Made by a program: the position numbers and the translations under genes. From IMG/VR virus record IMGVR_UViG_3300009110_000302, positions 1 through 64,000 of that record: a stretch of DNA of 64,000 bases, one strand, 5' to 3'. Below are positions 9,899 through 18,927 of the stretch, one piece after another. Under the pieces are notes generated by a model that had not been told where the DNA came from, did no database searches, and saw only the letters and a program-made list of their open reading frames with translations. Source of the DNA: a virus. How positions within the stretch are numbered: the first letter of the stretch is position 1; every line of letters begins with the position of its first letter.

Positions 9899-11407
9899 AT
9901 GTTGCTACATTCAGGCATGGCAATTCATGCTCAAAGGATAGAAAAACACGTTTTAGCTGGTTTTTTAAATTATCCTGATTTAGTTATAGAGGTAGACACA
10001 TGGCTTGCTGATAAAGATTTTTTTATTAGAGAGCATCAAACTATTTTTTCCGTTATTAGAAGTACCGTCATAGAAGGAGAGCAAGAAGTAGATAATGTAT
10101 TAATAGCTAATAAGATTAATAATCTTGGAATAACATTTGAGAAAATTAATATTTTTGATTACCTTCGAGCTCTTAAGGGTATAACAATAACAAGGAAAAA
10201 CGCTATACAAGCTTGTCAAGAACTTTCAAAGATAAGAATTAGCAGAGAAATTGATGAAGTCTTAGACAAGGGCAAAGACTTTCTTAGAGAAAATTTAAAT
10301 TCTGATATAGATACTATTTTAACAGGCTGTGATGAAATTTATAATAGCAAGTTAGATTCTTACACTCTTAAAGAAGAACCCAAAAATCTTTTTGATGGGA
10401 TTGAAGATTTCATAGAAGAAATTGGCAATAACCCAAGAGACGAGACAGGTTTAGCGACAGGCTTCACGGAGTTCAATAGGTTATATGGGGGGTTAATGCC
10501 CGGAAATATTTATGCTATTGTATCTAGGCCGGGACAAGGTAAAAGTACTTGGATCCAAAATTTAGCATTAAAAAGCAGTCAATTAAATAGTGTTAATACA
10601 CTTATATGCGATACAGAAATGAACTCAGACGAGAACAAGTTCAGGCTAATAGCTTCTCTTTCCAAAGTTCCATTATGGCATATACAAACAGGCCGATGGA
10701 GAGAAGATGAAGAAATGACCGAAAGAGTCAGGGAAGCATTAAAAAAAGTAAAAGGGTGGAAATATCATCATGTTCACGTAGCTAACAAACCTATCGATCA
10801 GGTTTGCTCTTTAATAAGACGTTGGTATTATACTAAAGTCGGCAGAGGCAACCCCGCGATAGTAGCGGTAGATTATATAAAATTAACTGGTGAGAAAGTA
10901 GGACAAAACTGGGCGGAGCACCAAGCTATCGGTGAGAAAATTGATAAACTTAAAAAGCTTGCGGAAGATTTGCAAGTGCCAATCATTACCGCGATGCAGC
11001 TTAATAGGACGGGTGAAAGAGGCAGGGCTAATTCTGTAGTGGATGACGCTTCAGCTATCTCCTTATCTGATAGGCTTCAGTGGTATGCTAGTTTTGTAGC
11101 GATCTTTAGACGTAAAACTTTAGACGAGTTAGCCGCGGATGGAGAAGATTTTGGCTCTCACAAACTAATACCTTTAAAAACTAGGTGGCAAGGCAGAGAC
11201 GCCTCGGGTCATCAAGATCTTTTTCAGCGTAGAGAAGACCCTAACGACCCCAATAGCGATTTGGTTTGGGTTAATAATTTTTTAAATTTTGATGTAGACA
11301 ATTTTGATATAGAAGAGAGAGGTTCCTTAGCGAATATCATTCGAGCGGAGAACGGAATCGTAGAGGTGACTGATTTAGAGCCCCCTGACGAATTAGATAC
11401 TTTATAA
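9899..11407 (+). CDS. dnaB: DnaB-like replicative helicase
   Basis: Hexameric 5'-3' helicase that unwinds DNA at the replication fork and recruits primase. The N-terminal part (IEKHVLAGFLNYP, then FFIREHQTIFSVIR) matches the DnaB N-terminal domain. The RecA-like motor has a Walker A (SRPGQGKST, near residue 209), a Walker B-like strand (PAIVAVDYIKL, near 320) and the usual AMQLNR motif. Its 502 aa are slightly longer than bacterial DnaB. The start is uncertain: ATG at 9917 (MAIHAQRIEK) fits family N-termini better and has a weak AGG upstream. The primase gene follows 2 nt downstream, giving the classical helicase-primase pair. Confidence 0.95.
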   Translation: MLLHSGMAIHAQRIEKHVLAGFLNYPDLVIEVDTWLADKDFFIREHQTIFSVIRSTVIEGEQEVDNVLIANKINNLGITFEKINIFDYLRALKGITITRKNAIQACQELSKIRISREIDEVLDKGKDFLRENLNSDIDTILTGCDEIYNSKLDSYTLKEEPKNLFDGIEDFIEEIGNNPRDETGLATGFTEFNRLYGGLMPGNIYAIVSRPGQGKSTWIQNLALKSSQLNSVNTLICDTEMNSDENKFRLIASLSKVPLWHIQTGRWREDEEMTERVREALKKVKGWKYHHVHVANKPIDQVCSLIRRWYYTKVGRGNPAIVAVDYIKLTGEKVGQNWAEHQAIGEKIDKLKKLAEDLQVPIITAMQLNRTGERGRANSVVDDASAISLSDRLQWYASFVAIFRRKTLDELAADGEDFGSHKLIPLKTRWQGRDASGHQDLFQRREDPNDPNSDLVWVNNFLNFDVDNFDIEERGSLANIIRAENGIVEVTDLEPPDELDTL

Positions 11408-11409
11408 AA

Positions 11410-12348
11410 ATGACAGAAGACCAAGTCAGAGACATCCTTATGGAAATAGGATACAACTTAAGAGATCAAGATGCCGAATGGTATAGGAGTAATGCTCTTT
11501 ACAGAGGGGGAAGCAATCCTACTATTCTTGCTATAAATAAGGAGACAGGGTCTTGGAAAGATTTTAAAACGGGGAGCAAAGGGAACCTGAAAGAATTGAT
11601 TAGGTTAACTCTAAATATTTCTAACGAAGAAATAAAAGTTAGATTTAAAGATATTCAGTCTAAAATTAATAACAATAGACCTTCTAGACCAAAACTTTTA
11701 CCTGAAGATGGTGAAATATTCTCTCCCTCTATAGTTGATAATTTTATAGAAGATAATTCATACTGGAACGAAAGAGGAATAACTGACGAAACCTTAAAAC
11801 CTTTTCGAGGAGGAGTGTGCCCAGCCGGAGTTATGAAAAATCGTTATACTTTTCCTGTGTTTAATTTTAGAGGAGATTTAGTTGGAGTTACGGGAAGATA
11901 TATTTATAATATAAGAGAAGATTCTTTTACTAAAAAATGGAAGATCAAAGGGGCTAAAAAAAATTGGAGGTACCCCCTACAAGTAAATTCTAAAATTTTA
12001 AAAAAATTTAAAAAACTAATTTTAGTTGAAAGCATCGGAGACATGTTAGCTTTGTGGCAGTTAGGATACCGTCACGTGATGGTTACTTTTGGCACAGAGA
12101 TAAGCTTGTCTATAGTGAATTTCATGTTAAGTTTAGACCCTGACGAAATCATCTTATCTTTTAATGATGACTCAGCGAGGGGGAACGCAGGTAATGATGC
12201 AGCTAAAAAAGAATTTAGGAAGCTTTCTAAATATTTTGATCATAATCAGCTAAGAATATGTTTGCCTAGTGGTGAAAATGACTTTGGCAGTATGAGTGCT
12301 GATCAAATAGTAAATTGGGGGACGTCAAATAATGTCGAAACAGTCTGA
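11410..12348 (+). CDS. DnaG-type TOPRIM primase
   Basis: Makes RNA primers for lagging-strand synthesis. The N-terminal part (SNALYRGGSNPTILAIN, then WKDFKTGSKGN) resembles the primase region normally carrying the zinc-binding module, but the Cys/His ligands of that module are not visible. The TOPRIM core has LILVESIGDMLALWQLGY near residue 204, with the catalytic Glu, and the acidic ILSFNDDSARGNAGNDAA near 247. The N-terminal half also has FRGDLVGVTGRYIYN, typical of the region preceding TOPRIM. At 312 aa it is much shorter than bacterial DnaG, like phage primases. It overlaps the next gene by 17 nt. Confidence 0.88.
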   Translation: MTEDQVRDILMEIGYNLRDQDAEWYRSNALYRGGSNPTILAINKETGSWKDFKTGSKGNLKELIRLTLNISNEEIKVRFKDIQSKINNNRPSRPKLLPEDGEIFSPSIVDNFIEDNSYWNERGITDETLKPFRGGVCPAGVMKNRYTFPVFNFRGDLVGVTGRYIYNIREDSFTKKWKIKGAKKNWRYPLQVNSKILKKFKKLILVESIGDMLALWQLGYRHVMVTFGTEISLSIVNFMLSLDPDEIILSFNDDSARGNAGNDAAKKEFRKLSKYFDHNQLRICLPSGENDFGSMSADQIVNWGTSNNVETV

Positions 12349-13357
12349 AGAAAAAAAGAAATTATATCTTTCTGCTTCTAGAATGAGCACTTACGATAAG
12401 TGTTCTTGGCAGTATTGGTGTAAGTACGTACTTGGCTTACCGGATAAAACAAATGATGGAGCAATAAGAGGATCCATTTGTCACTTGATATTAGAACTTC
12501 TATTAAAACCGAGACATAAAAAACATTTTGATAGCATTATAGACACCCAAGACATAGCCTCAAGCAAGCCGGTAGATAGAACAGTTATAAAACATTTAAA
12601 GCAGCAGGATGCCTATAACGAAGAGAATTATAATCTTTGTAATAAGATGATTTATGTAGCTTTGGATAATGATTTTTTTGGAGAAGGAGGCCACATAGAA
12701 GGCCCAGAAAAGGAGTTTTTCATAGAAAATGAGAATCCAAAATATAACATACGTGGGTATATAGATAAGCCCATAGAGTATAAAAAGAAAAAGTTCTTAA
12801 AAATAGTAGATTATAAAACGAGTAAAAGTAAATTTTCTGGAGAAGAGCTAGAGTCCAACATACAGGCGATGATGTATTCTTTAGCGGCTAAAACGCTTTG
12901 GCCAAAAATGAAACGTCGGTTGGTCCAGTTTTTGTTTTTGAAATTCCCTCGTACCCCGAGGCAAGAATTGGAGTTTACTGACGATCAACTTAAAGGGTTT
13001 GAGTATCACTTAGAAAATATTAATAAGGTTCTAGAAGAATTTGATGAGGAATCAGCAAAGTCTAATTACGCTGCGGATAATGGAACGCAATGGCTTTGTG
13101 GCCCAGCGAAAAGTGGATGGATCTGCCCTTTCCATAAGCCCTTTGAGTATTATTCCCTTCTAGATAAAGACGGGGAACAAATAAAATCTTCTTATGAGGA
13201 CGATCTGAACCCTTCTAAAGGACAGTCAGTAGAGAAAAGAACATATGATGGGTGTCCTAGGAAGATGGGAGAATCAACGGCTTGCTTATCTCAAAATCAA
13301 AATGCTGATGAATTTGATGATTTTTTTGATTCAGATCTTGACGAATTCGATTTTTAA
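12332..13357 (+). CDS. RecB/Cas4-like PD-(D/E)XK nuclease with Cys cluster
   Basis: The N-terminus carries the family signature LSASRMSTYDKCSWQYWCKY. The nuclease core shows GYIDKPIE then LKIVDYKTSK (near residue 157), the D...(D/E)xK active site, followed by NIQAMMYSLAA, the Q-x-x-x-Y motif of RecB nucleases. Cys24 plus C-terminal cysteines (WLCGP, WICPFH, DGCPRKM, STACLS) could hold an Fe-S cluster as in Cas4 and AddB. The tail is very acidic (DEFDDFFDSDLDEFDF), like tails that bind replication partners. Between primase and polymerase, a role in end processing or recombination-dependent replication is likely. No cas genes are nearby. Confidence 0.88.
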   Translation: MSKQSEEKKKLYLSASRMSTYDKCSWQYWCKYVLGLPDKTNDGAIRGSICHLILELLLKPRHKKHFDSIIDTQDIASSKPVDRTVIKHLKQQDAYNEENYNLCNKMIYVALDNDFFGEGGHIEGPEKEFFIENENPKYNIRGYIDKPIEYKKKKFLKIVDYKTSKSKFSGEELESNIQAMMYSLAAKTLWPKMKRRLVQFLFLKFPRTPRQELEFTDDQLKGFEYHLENINKVLEEFDEESAKSNYAADNGTQWLCGPAKSGWICPFHKPFEYYSLLDKDGEQIKSSYEDDLNPSKGQSVEKRTYDGCPRKMGESTACLSQNQNADEFDDFFDSDLDEFDF

Positions 13358-13372
13358 ACTTAATGTGTTTGG

Positions 13373-14143
13373 ATGTCAGATAAAATAATACCTCTTTTTA
13401 AGTCTCATTATAGCTTAGGTAAAAGCATTTTGACCTTAGAAAAAGCAGGAGAGACTTTGGAAAATTATCCTGATTCGGTTTTCGATATAGCTAAGGAGAA
13501 TAAACTAAAGAAGGTCTTTCTTGTTGACGATAATATGTCAGGTTTTTTACAAGCTTATGCTAGCTCTAAAGAGGCGGGGGTAGACTTAATTTTTGGGTTG
13601 CGTCTAAGTGTTTGTTCTGACATGAATCAGAAAGACGACGAGTCTAGAAACGAGACATGCAAATATATTATTTTTATAAAAAACTTGGAGGGCTACAAGA
13701 GGTTAGTTAGAATTTTCACGAAGGCTGCAAAAGATGGTTTTTATTATTACCCGAGGATAGACTTTCAGAATTTAAATAAGATGTGGAGCTCTAGAGACTT
13801 AGAGCTAGCAATTCCCTTTTACGATTCTTTTATTTTTAACAACGTGATGGGCTCGGCTTTTTGCATTCCGGATTTTAGTAAAATAAAACCAGTATTTTTC
13901 TTAGAAGAAAATGATTTGCCGTTTGATGATTTAGTTAGGTCTCGTGTTGAACAGTATTGTCAGGACAAATACGAGACAGCAGAGACTAAGAGTATCTATT
14001 ATAATAATAGAAAAGATTTTAAGCCTTATTTAACTTTTAAATGTATTAGTAATCGAAGCGTTTTAGATAAACCTCAATTCGATCATATGTGCAGTGATGA
14101 GTTTTGTTTTGAAAGCTGGAAGGAAAAAAATGGTACCGTTTAA
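13373..14143 (+). CDS. DNA polymerase III alpha, N-terminal PHP-domain half
   Basis: This 256-aa protein corresponds to the N-terminal PHP region of DnaE. It begins IIPLFKSHYSLGKSIL (canonical ...HSxYSLL) and continues with FLVDDNMSGFLQAYASSKEAGVDLIFGLRL and YKRLVRIFTKAA, matching the DnaE PHP order. One of the two His of the usual HxH metal motif is missing, so PHP exonuclease or phosphatase activity is doubtful. The protein stops just before the palm and thumb region, which is encoded by 15413-17995. No intein residues are present at the break. The stop overlaps the start of the cupin gene. Confidence 0.85.
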   Translation: MSDKIIPLFKSHYSLGKSILTLEKAGETLENYPDSVFDIAKENKLKKVFLVDDNMSGFLQAYASSKEAGVDLIFGLRLSVCSDMNQKDDESRNETCKYIIFIKNLEGYKRLVRIFTKAAKDGFYYYPRIDFQNLNKMWSSRDLELAIPFYDSFIFNNVMGSAFCIPDFSKIKPVFFLEENDLPFDDLVRSRVEQYCQDKYETAETKSIYYNNRKDFKPYLTFKCISNRSVLDKPQFDHMCSDEFCFESWKEKNGTV

Positions 14144-14495
14144 TCCCAAAAAAGTAGAGAAGGAGTGGGGCTATGAAGTGTGGTTGGCTAACAATAAGGA
14201 TGAAGATTATTGTGGCAAGATTTTATTTATCGAGAAGGGTAAGTCTACTTCCATGCATTATCATATAGATAAGCATGAGACTTTTTATGTTATTGATGGA
14301 ACTTTAAGAGTAGATATGCTGCGAGATAAAAATGAACCAGACCATCACCCATTTACAATGACATGTAAGGAGGGGGAATCTATGGAGATGCAAAGAGAAC
14401 AAGCTCATAAACTAATAGCGGCAGAAGGGAATGTCACCCTTATTGAGATAAGTAAGTTCCACAGAGACGAGGATAGTCATAGGCTTTACCGATGA
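14130..14495 (+). CDS. Cupin protein, mannose-6-phosphate isomerase type II-like
   Basis: Small single-domain cupin of 121 aa. The start is set by ATG 14130 with AAGGA just upstream; a longer in-frame version from 14094 would run inside the previous gene. The sequence begins EKEWGYEVWLANN, typical of the C-terminal cupin of mannose-6-phosphate isomerase/GDP-mannose pyrophosphorylase. The metal site is visible as SMHYHIDKHETFYV (HxH...E) with a late His (REQAHKL). It could act in sugar-phosphate isomerisation for the glycan programme downstream. It lies between the two halves of the DNA polymerase, and its start overlaps the end of the PHP gene by 14 nt. Exact substrate unknown. Confidence 0.82.
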   Translation: MVPFNPKKVEKEWGYEVWLANNKDEDYCGKILFIEKGKSTSMHYHIDKHETFYVIDGTLRVDMLRDKNEPDHHPFTMTCKEGESMEMQREQAHKLIAAEGNVTLIEISKFHRDEDSHRLYR

Positions 14496-15130
14496 ATGAA
14501 CACTTATTAAGATTTGATAAAGATAAAGTTTATACCTTTATAGACTGCGAGACAGAGAATCTTTGCCTTAACTCTTTTCATAATTTGCCGTGGCAGATAG
14601 CCATGATTAAAGTGAAAGGGGAAGAGATTCTTGATAGTAAAGACTATTATGTTAAGTGGGACAGAGAGCTTCACGTTAGCAAAGAAGCGGCAAGGATAAC
14701 AAGGTTTAGCACTAAAACTCATAAAGAGAAGGCTCTCCCTTATCAGGAAATATTCCCCACCATTAAAGATTGGCTTGAGGGAGCAGATTATATTGTGGGG
14801 CACAATTTATTAGGTTTTGATATATATCTTATTAGGGACTTTTATAAGAAAATGGGGGAAGATTATAGACCTTTGATGCCTAAAATTTTAGATACCCTAG
14901 CTATAGCTAGAGGATTAAAGAGTGGGGAGCTTTATAATTCTGAAAAGAATTTCTTGGAGTATCAGTATAAGATGATAAACTATATTAGGAAAGGGATGAG
15001 AACATCTTTATCAGCTTTGGGTAAGGAAAACGATATTGATCATGATTATGACAATCTTCACGATGCTTTAGTCGATTTAGAATTAAACTTAAAGGTATGG
15101 AACCATTTAAAATGGAAGGCAGAGATCTAA
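14492..15130 (+). CDS. DnaQ-like DEDDh 3'-5' exonuclease
   Basis: Probable proofreading exonuclease partner of the split polymerase. Exo I is YTFIDCETENL (D, E), Exo II is YIVGHNLLGFDIYL (D), and Exo III is NLHDALVDLELNLKVW (H and D), giving the DEDDh set. Length (212 aa) matches the epsilon subunit core. It starts on an ATGA overlap with the cupin gene and its stop overlaps the next ATG. Encoded between the two polymerase halves, it is likely made together with them. Confidence 0.92.
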   Translation: MNEHLLRFDKDKVYTFIDCETENLCLNSFHNLPWQIAMIKVKGEEILDSKDYYVKWDRELHVSKEAARITRFSTKTHKEKALPYQEIFPTIKDWLEGADYIVGHNLLGFDIYLIRDFYKKMGEDYRPLMPKILDTLAIARGLKSGELYNSEKNFLEYQYKMINYIRKGMRTSLSALGKENDIDHDYDNLHDALVDLELNLKVWNHLKWKAEI

Positions 15131-15447
15131 TGGCTAGCAATGATTTTATATACGATCTTTTGGATCACCTTAAGAAAGATAACATGGATTATCTTTTGAT
15201 AACGGTTGATAAAGGGGGGGAGGCCGATCAGGTTGAACTATTTTACAGCGCAGAGAGTACCCAATCTGAACAATGTATAGTTTATTGTTTTAATAAACTT
15301 ATTGAAGAAATTAAGAATGGTCAGGGCCTAGAATCTCCCGACGGAGAGCACACGCAGGTTGATTATGGCTGGGTAAACCAAGAGGAGCTAGATGAATACT
15401 CACCCCCATTAAATGAAGACGATGAAGAGGATGAAGACAAAAACTAA
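15130..15447 (+). CDS. Small acidic protein of unknown function
   Basis: A 105-aa protein from ATG 15130, preceded by GGAAGG; longer in-frame starts at 15097 and 15112 lie inside the exonuclease gene. It has no motif I recognise. The C-terminus is strongly acidic (NEDDEEDEDKN), like tails of replication accessory proteins. Its 3' end overlaps the start of the polymerase gene, so a replisome accessory role is possible but inferred from position only. Confidence 0.7.
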   Translation: MASNDFIYDLLDHLKKDNMDYLLITVDKGGEADQVELFYSAESTQSEQCIVYCFNKLIEEIKNGQGLESPDGEHTQVDYGWVNQEELDEYSPPLNEDDEEDEDKN

Positions 15448-17995
15448 ATTTAGCGACAGGTTAAAAAGCATTGATTTGCCCTTACACGGAGTCAGATTGC
15501 CTAGTTTCAACATCGAAGACTCTTCTAAGAGGGAGCTGGGTGTCAGTGAGTCTGTGTCCAATTACGAGTTCTTATGTTCTTTATGCGATCAGGGTCTTGA
15601 GCAGGTAATCGGTAAGAAAAATAAAAATTATAAAAAATATAAAGAAAGACTAACCTATGAGCTAAAGACTTTAGATAGTTTGAGTTTTGTAGATTATATT
15701 CTTTTAGTCTGGAATGTCATTAACTTTTGTAAGAGAGAGGATATCCCTACAGGCTTGGGTCGAGGGAGCGCGGCAGGTTCTTTAGTTCTGTTTTTAATCG
15801 GGGTGACAGGTATAGACCCCATCAAGCATGAATTATATTTTGAGAGGTTTATATCAAAAACCCGAGCTAAAAAGAAGGTCGTAGAAGGGGTTACATACTT
15901 GGATGGTTCATTAATGTGTGATGTAGATTTAGACATTTGCTATTACAATAGAGCTAAAGTAATTGAATACCTTGAAAGTCAATTTAAAGGTAGGACAGCC
16001 AAGATTTTAACTTTAAATACTCTTAGTTCCAAGCTTTTGATAAAGGAGTGTGGCAAGATCGTGGCTCAAAAACCGGAGTCAGAGATGAATAGGGTCACAG
16101 CTTTAATACCCAAAGTTTTTGGACAGGTGAAGGACGCGCAAGAAGCTTATGAAGAGGTCGAGGCTTTTCGGGATTGGTGCGATAAAAATAAAGACGTCTA
16201 TGAGACCGCTTTGAAACTTCGAAACTTAGTAAAAAATAAGGGCGTTCATGCATCAGGAATTCTTTTATCTTATGATTTATTAGAAGATAGTATTCCTGTA
16301 GAATTATCCTCGGACAAAAATGACGTTTCCTCTTTCGATATGAACTGGGCCTCTATTCTTAACGTAAAATTAGACCTACTTGGCTTAAGAGGAGTTTCTG
16401 TTGCGTACGATGTCTGCAAGCAAGTTGGAATTGAAATTACAGATATTGATTTAGAAGACCCGTTAATTTATCAAAACTTGTACGAGCTTACTAATCCTCA
16501 TGGTCTTTTTCAAATCGAAGCGGAGACTAATTTTAGAGTATGTCAAAAAGTTAAGCCAAAAAATTTGGACGAGTTAAGTGGCGTCCTTGCGTTAGCTCGA
16601 CCCGGAGCTTTAGCTTTCGTAGACCAATACGCGAACTACACAAATAATGATGTCTACGATGTAATCCACCCATTCTTCGATGATATTTTAGCGTCAACCG
16701 GTGGGGTCTGTTTGTACCAAGAGCAGATGATGAAGATGGCGAACAAAATTGGATTCTCTCTTGACGAAGCAGAACTACTTCGTCGTATCGTAGGCAAGAA
16801 AAAGGTTTCTGAGGTTAAGAAGTGGAAAAAGAAAATTAAAGACAAGGTTAAGAAGAATAATTTAGACCTTGAGATCGGAGATATACTATGGAGCGTTCTC
16901 GAAGACTCCGCTAACTATTCCTTCAACAAATCTCATTCTATATCTTATGCGGCTTTATCCGCCATTACGGTTTACCTTAAGTTTAAGTATCCTCAAGAGT
17001 TTTTCTTGAGTTTGCTAAAGATGACTCGCTTCGAACCAGATCCAATAGCTGAAATTTCTAAGATTCAGAGAGAGCTAAACCAGTTCGGGATAAAGCTTTT
17101 ACCTCCTCACTTAATTAAGTCTGACATGGATTTTACTATTGAAGGGAAGGATATTCGGTTCGGATTGCTTTCAATTAAGGGGGTCTCAGATAAGTCTATT
17201 GAAAAACTTTACGATTTTAAAAAAGAGTATTCCACTAAATTTGAGATTTTTCAAGCTGCTCAAGAAGCTAAGATAGGTCTTAGCGTCTTATGCCCATTGA
17301 TCCAAGCGGGAGCTTTAGAAGGTTTTAAGCAAACCAGAACTAAAGTCGTTTACGAAGCGCAAGTTTGGAGTATCTTAACAGCGAGGGAGAAAAGGTGGGT
17401 GTTAGATTTCGGAAAAGAATTTGATTACGACTTGGTTAAGATAGTTAAACATCTTACAGTCTTTAAGGCCGACGGAGATAAGCCTATTATTAAAGAGTCT
17501 AGAATTGGGACAATAAAAAAGAAGTCTGCCCCTTATAAAAAGATTTTTGAAATAAATAGTAAGTCAGAAAGGTTTGCTAATTGGTATTATGAGAATTTGT
17601 TATTAGGTTATACTTATGGAAATACCTTGATTGACATTTATCAACCCTTACGTCCTAACGATACTTTCATGAGGGGGCGTGAGGTTGACGAGCTAGATGT
17701 GGACGAGCAGGTTTGTTTCATTGGGGTCGTTAAGGATGTTTTCTCTGGGACTTCTAAGAATGGAAATGATTATCTTAGAATATATATTGCGGACGAAACG
17801 TCTCAAGTTAAAATCATGATCTTCAATAAGAAGATGGAGAATTGTATCCATCAGAATTTTGGTGGTAATTTACCCGAGAAAGAAGAGATTGTTCGAGTTA
17901 CAGGTGTCAAGAAAGAGGAGGTTGTTTTTGCTGACAACATAAGTCCTCAACCGAATAAGGTTTACACGAAGCTTGCGCAGATTAAAAATTTATGA
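15413..17995 (+). CDS. dnaE: DNA polymerase III alpha, catalytic half (palm to OB fold)
   Basis: Replicative polymerase core lacking the PHP domain, encoded separately at 13373-14143. Palm motifs are GLGRGSAAGSLVLFLIG near residue 114 and CDVDLDIC near 169, with the catalytic Asp residues, then GVHASGILLS. Later blocks GLFQIEAET, LALARPGAL, YQEQMM and NKSHSISYAALS are characteristic of DnaE. The C-terminal part has a helix-hairpin-helix region (RFGLLSIKGVSDKSIEKL) and an OB fold (VCFIGVVKDVFSGTSKNG). No beta-clamp motif was confidently identified. ATG codons at 15413, 15422 and 15431 are all possible starts; the first gives 860 aa. Two genes plus 256 aa sum to roughly a normal DnaE. Confidence 0.93.
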   Translation: MKTMKRMKTKTKFSDRLKSIDLPLHGVRLPSFNIEDSSKRELGVSESVSNYEFLCSLCDQGLEQVIGKKNKNYKKYKERLTYELKTLDSLSFVDYILLVWNVINFCKREDIPTGLGRGSAAGSLVLFLIGVTGIDPIKHELYFERFISKTRAKKKVVEGVTYLDGSLMCDVDLDICYYNRAKVIEYLESQFKGRTAKILTLNTLSSKLLIKECGKIVAQKPESEMNRVTALIPKVFGQVKDAQEAYEEVEAFRDWCDKNKDVYETALKLRNLVKNKGVHASGILLSYDLLEDSIPVELSSDKNDVSSFDMNWASILNVKLDLLGLRGVSVAYDVCKQVGIEITDIDLEDPLIYQNLYELTNPHGLFQIEAETNFRVCQKVKPKNLDELSGVLALARPGALAFVDQYANYTNNDVYDVIHPFFDDILASTGGVCLYQEQMMKMANKIGFSLDEAELLRRIVGKKKVSEVKKWKKKIKDKVKKNNLDLEIGDILWSVLEDSANYSFNKSHSISYAALSAITVYLKFKYPQEFFLSLLKMTRFEPDPIAEISKIQRELNQFGIKLLPPHLIKSDMDFTIEGKDIRFGLLSIKGVSDKSIEKLYDFKKEYSTKFEIFQAAQEAKIGLSVLCPLIQAGALEGFKQTRTKVVYEAQVWSILTAREKRWVLDFGKEFDYDLVKIVKHLTVFKADGDKPIIKESRIGTIKKKSAPYKKIFEINSKSERFANWYYENLLLGYTYGNTLIDIYQPLRPNDTFMRGREVDELDVDEQVCFIGVVKDVFSGTSKNGNDYLRIYIADETSQVKIMIFNKKMENCIHQNFGGNLPEKEEIVRVTGVKKEEVVFADNISPQPNKVYTKLAQIKNL

Positions 17996-18906
17996 AAACA
18001 GTTCTAGTAACAGGAGGGAAAGGCTTTATAGGGGGAGCTCTAGTTGAAGCTTTGGTCAAAAAAGGCAATCGGGTTGTGGTTATAGATAATCAATCAGCGA
18101 AAGATGTTGATTTTCTTATAGATGCAAAAGTTAAATATTACGAAGAAGACGTAGCTAATTTACAGTTCTTCTCTCAACTTTACCAAGAGTACCAAAGGTT
18201 TGATATTATCTTTCACTTGGCTGGATTAGCGAGCGTCTTAGATAGTCTTGATAGACCGGCAATAACTTATTTGGATAATTATTTAGGAACAGCAAACATC
18301 CTAGAATTTTCTAGGTTTTCTAGGCCTCATAAAGTTGTAAACGTTTCTACTTGTGCTGTTTATGGACGTAGTGAGAAAAGTCCTTTCGAGGAGTCTGACG
18401 TAACGGAACATAATTTAAACCCTTATTCTCAATCAAAACGTCATGGGGAAGATCTCTGTAGTCTTTATAACGAAGTTTACGGAGTAGAGGTTTTGACGTT
18501 AAGGTTGTTTAATGTTTATGGTCCTCGTAATAAAAAAAGCGTGGTGAGCAAGTTCTTAAAGGCTAAATCTGAGGGTAAAAATTTAGCCATTCACGGAATG
18601 GGTGACCAGACCAGAGATTATGTTCACGTTGATGACGTCGTGAACGCTTTAATATTAGCTGCGGAGTCGGGTATATCTTGCTCTGGGGAGGTTTATAACG
18701 TGGGGACAGGAAAAGAGCATAGCGTTAAAGACCTTGCGAAAATGATCGACCCAGAGGGAGAATATGAGGCTAAAGCAGGGGGGAGTAGAGAGGTAAAACA
18801 GGCTAAAGCAGGTATTTCTAAAATAAAAAAAGACTTAGGTTGGAAGCCCAAGCATAAGCTAGAATCTTACATTCAAAAAGAGCTTAAATCCTTGACGAAA
18901 GATTAA
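17992..18906 (+). CDS. NAD-dependent sugar-nucleotide epimerase/dehydratase (GalE-like SDR)
   Basis: Extended short-chain dehydrogenase acting on a UDP- or other NDP-sugar. The Rossmann motif is TGGKGFIGG at residues 7-15; the catalytic Ser/Thr stretch is VSTCAVYGRS and the YxxxK is NPYSQSKRHGE near 143. The substrate-binding half has LRLFNVYGPR and YVHVDDVVNAL. At 304 aa the length is normal for UDP-glucose 4-epimerase relatives. It overlaps the polymerase stop by 4 nt, so it is read from the replication operon. Another epimerase lies at 34010. Substrate cannot be told from the sequence. Confidence 0.9.
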   Translation: MKTVLVTGGKGFIGGALVEALVKKGNRVVVIDNQSAKDVDFLIDAKVKYYEEDVANLQFFSQLYQEYQRFDIIFHLAGLASVLDSLDRPAITYLDNYLGTANILEFSRFSRPHKVVNVSTCAVYGRSEKSPFEESDVTEHNLNPYSQSKRHGEDLCSLYNEVYGVEVLTLRLFNVYGPRNKKSVVSKFLKAKSEGKNLAIHGMGDQTRDYVHVDDVVNALILAAESGISCSGEVYNVGTGKEHSVKDLAKMIDPEGEYEAKAGGSREVKQAKAGISKIKKDLGWKPKHKLESYIQKELKSLTKD

Positions 18907-18920
18907 CTATAGTTTATTAT
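18892..18920 (+). promoter_or_regulatory. Sigma70-type promoter, predicted leaderless start for 18928
   Basis: TTGACG (18892-18897) and TATTAT (18915-18920) are separated by 17 nt. A +1 seven bases after the -10 falls at 18927, one base before the ATG. No Shine-Dalgarno precedes the gene. The -35 lies in the last codons of the epimerase gene. Confidence 0.6.
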
Positions 18921-18927
18921 TCATAAT

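Noticed and set aside
12332-13357. Cas4 of a phage CRISPR system
   Set aside because: No other cas gene and no repeat array; the setting is replication.
13373-17995. Split-intein explanation for the two polymerase genes
   Set aside because: No intein N- or C-motif blocks, no Cys/Ser plus His-Asn junction; both proteins end and begin with ordinary family sequence.
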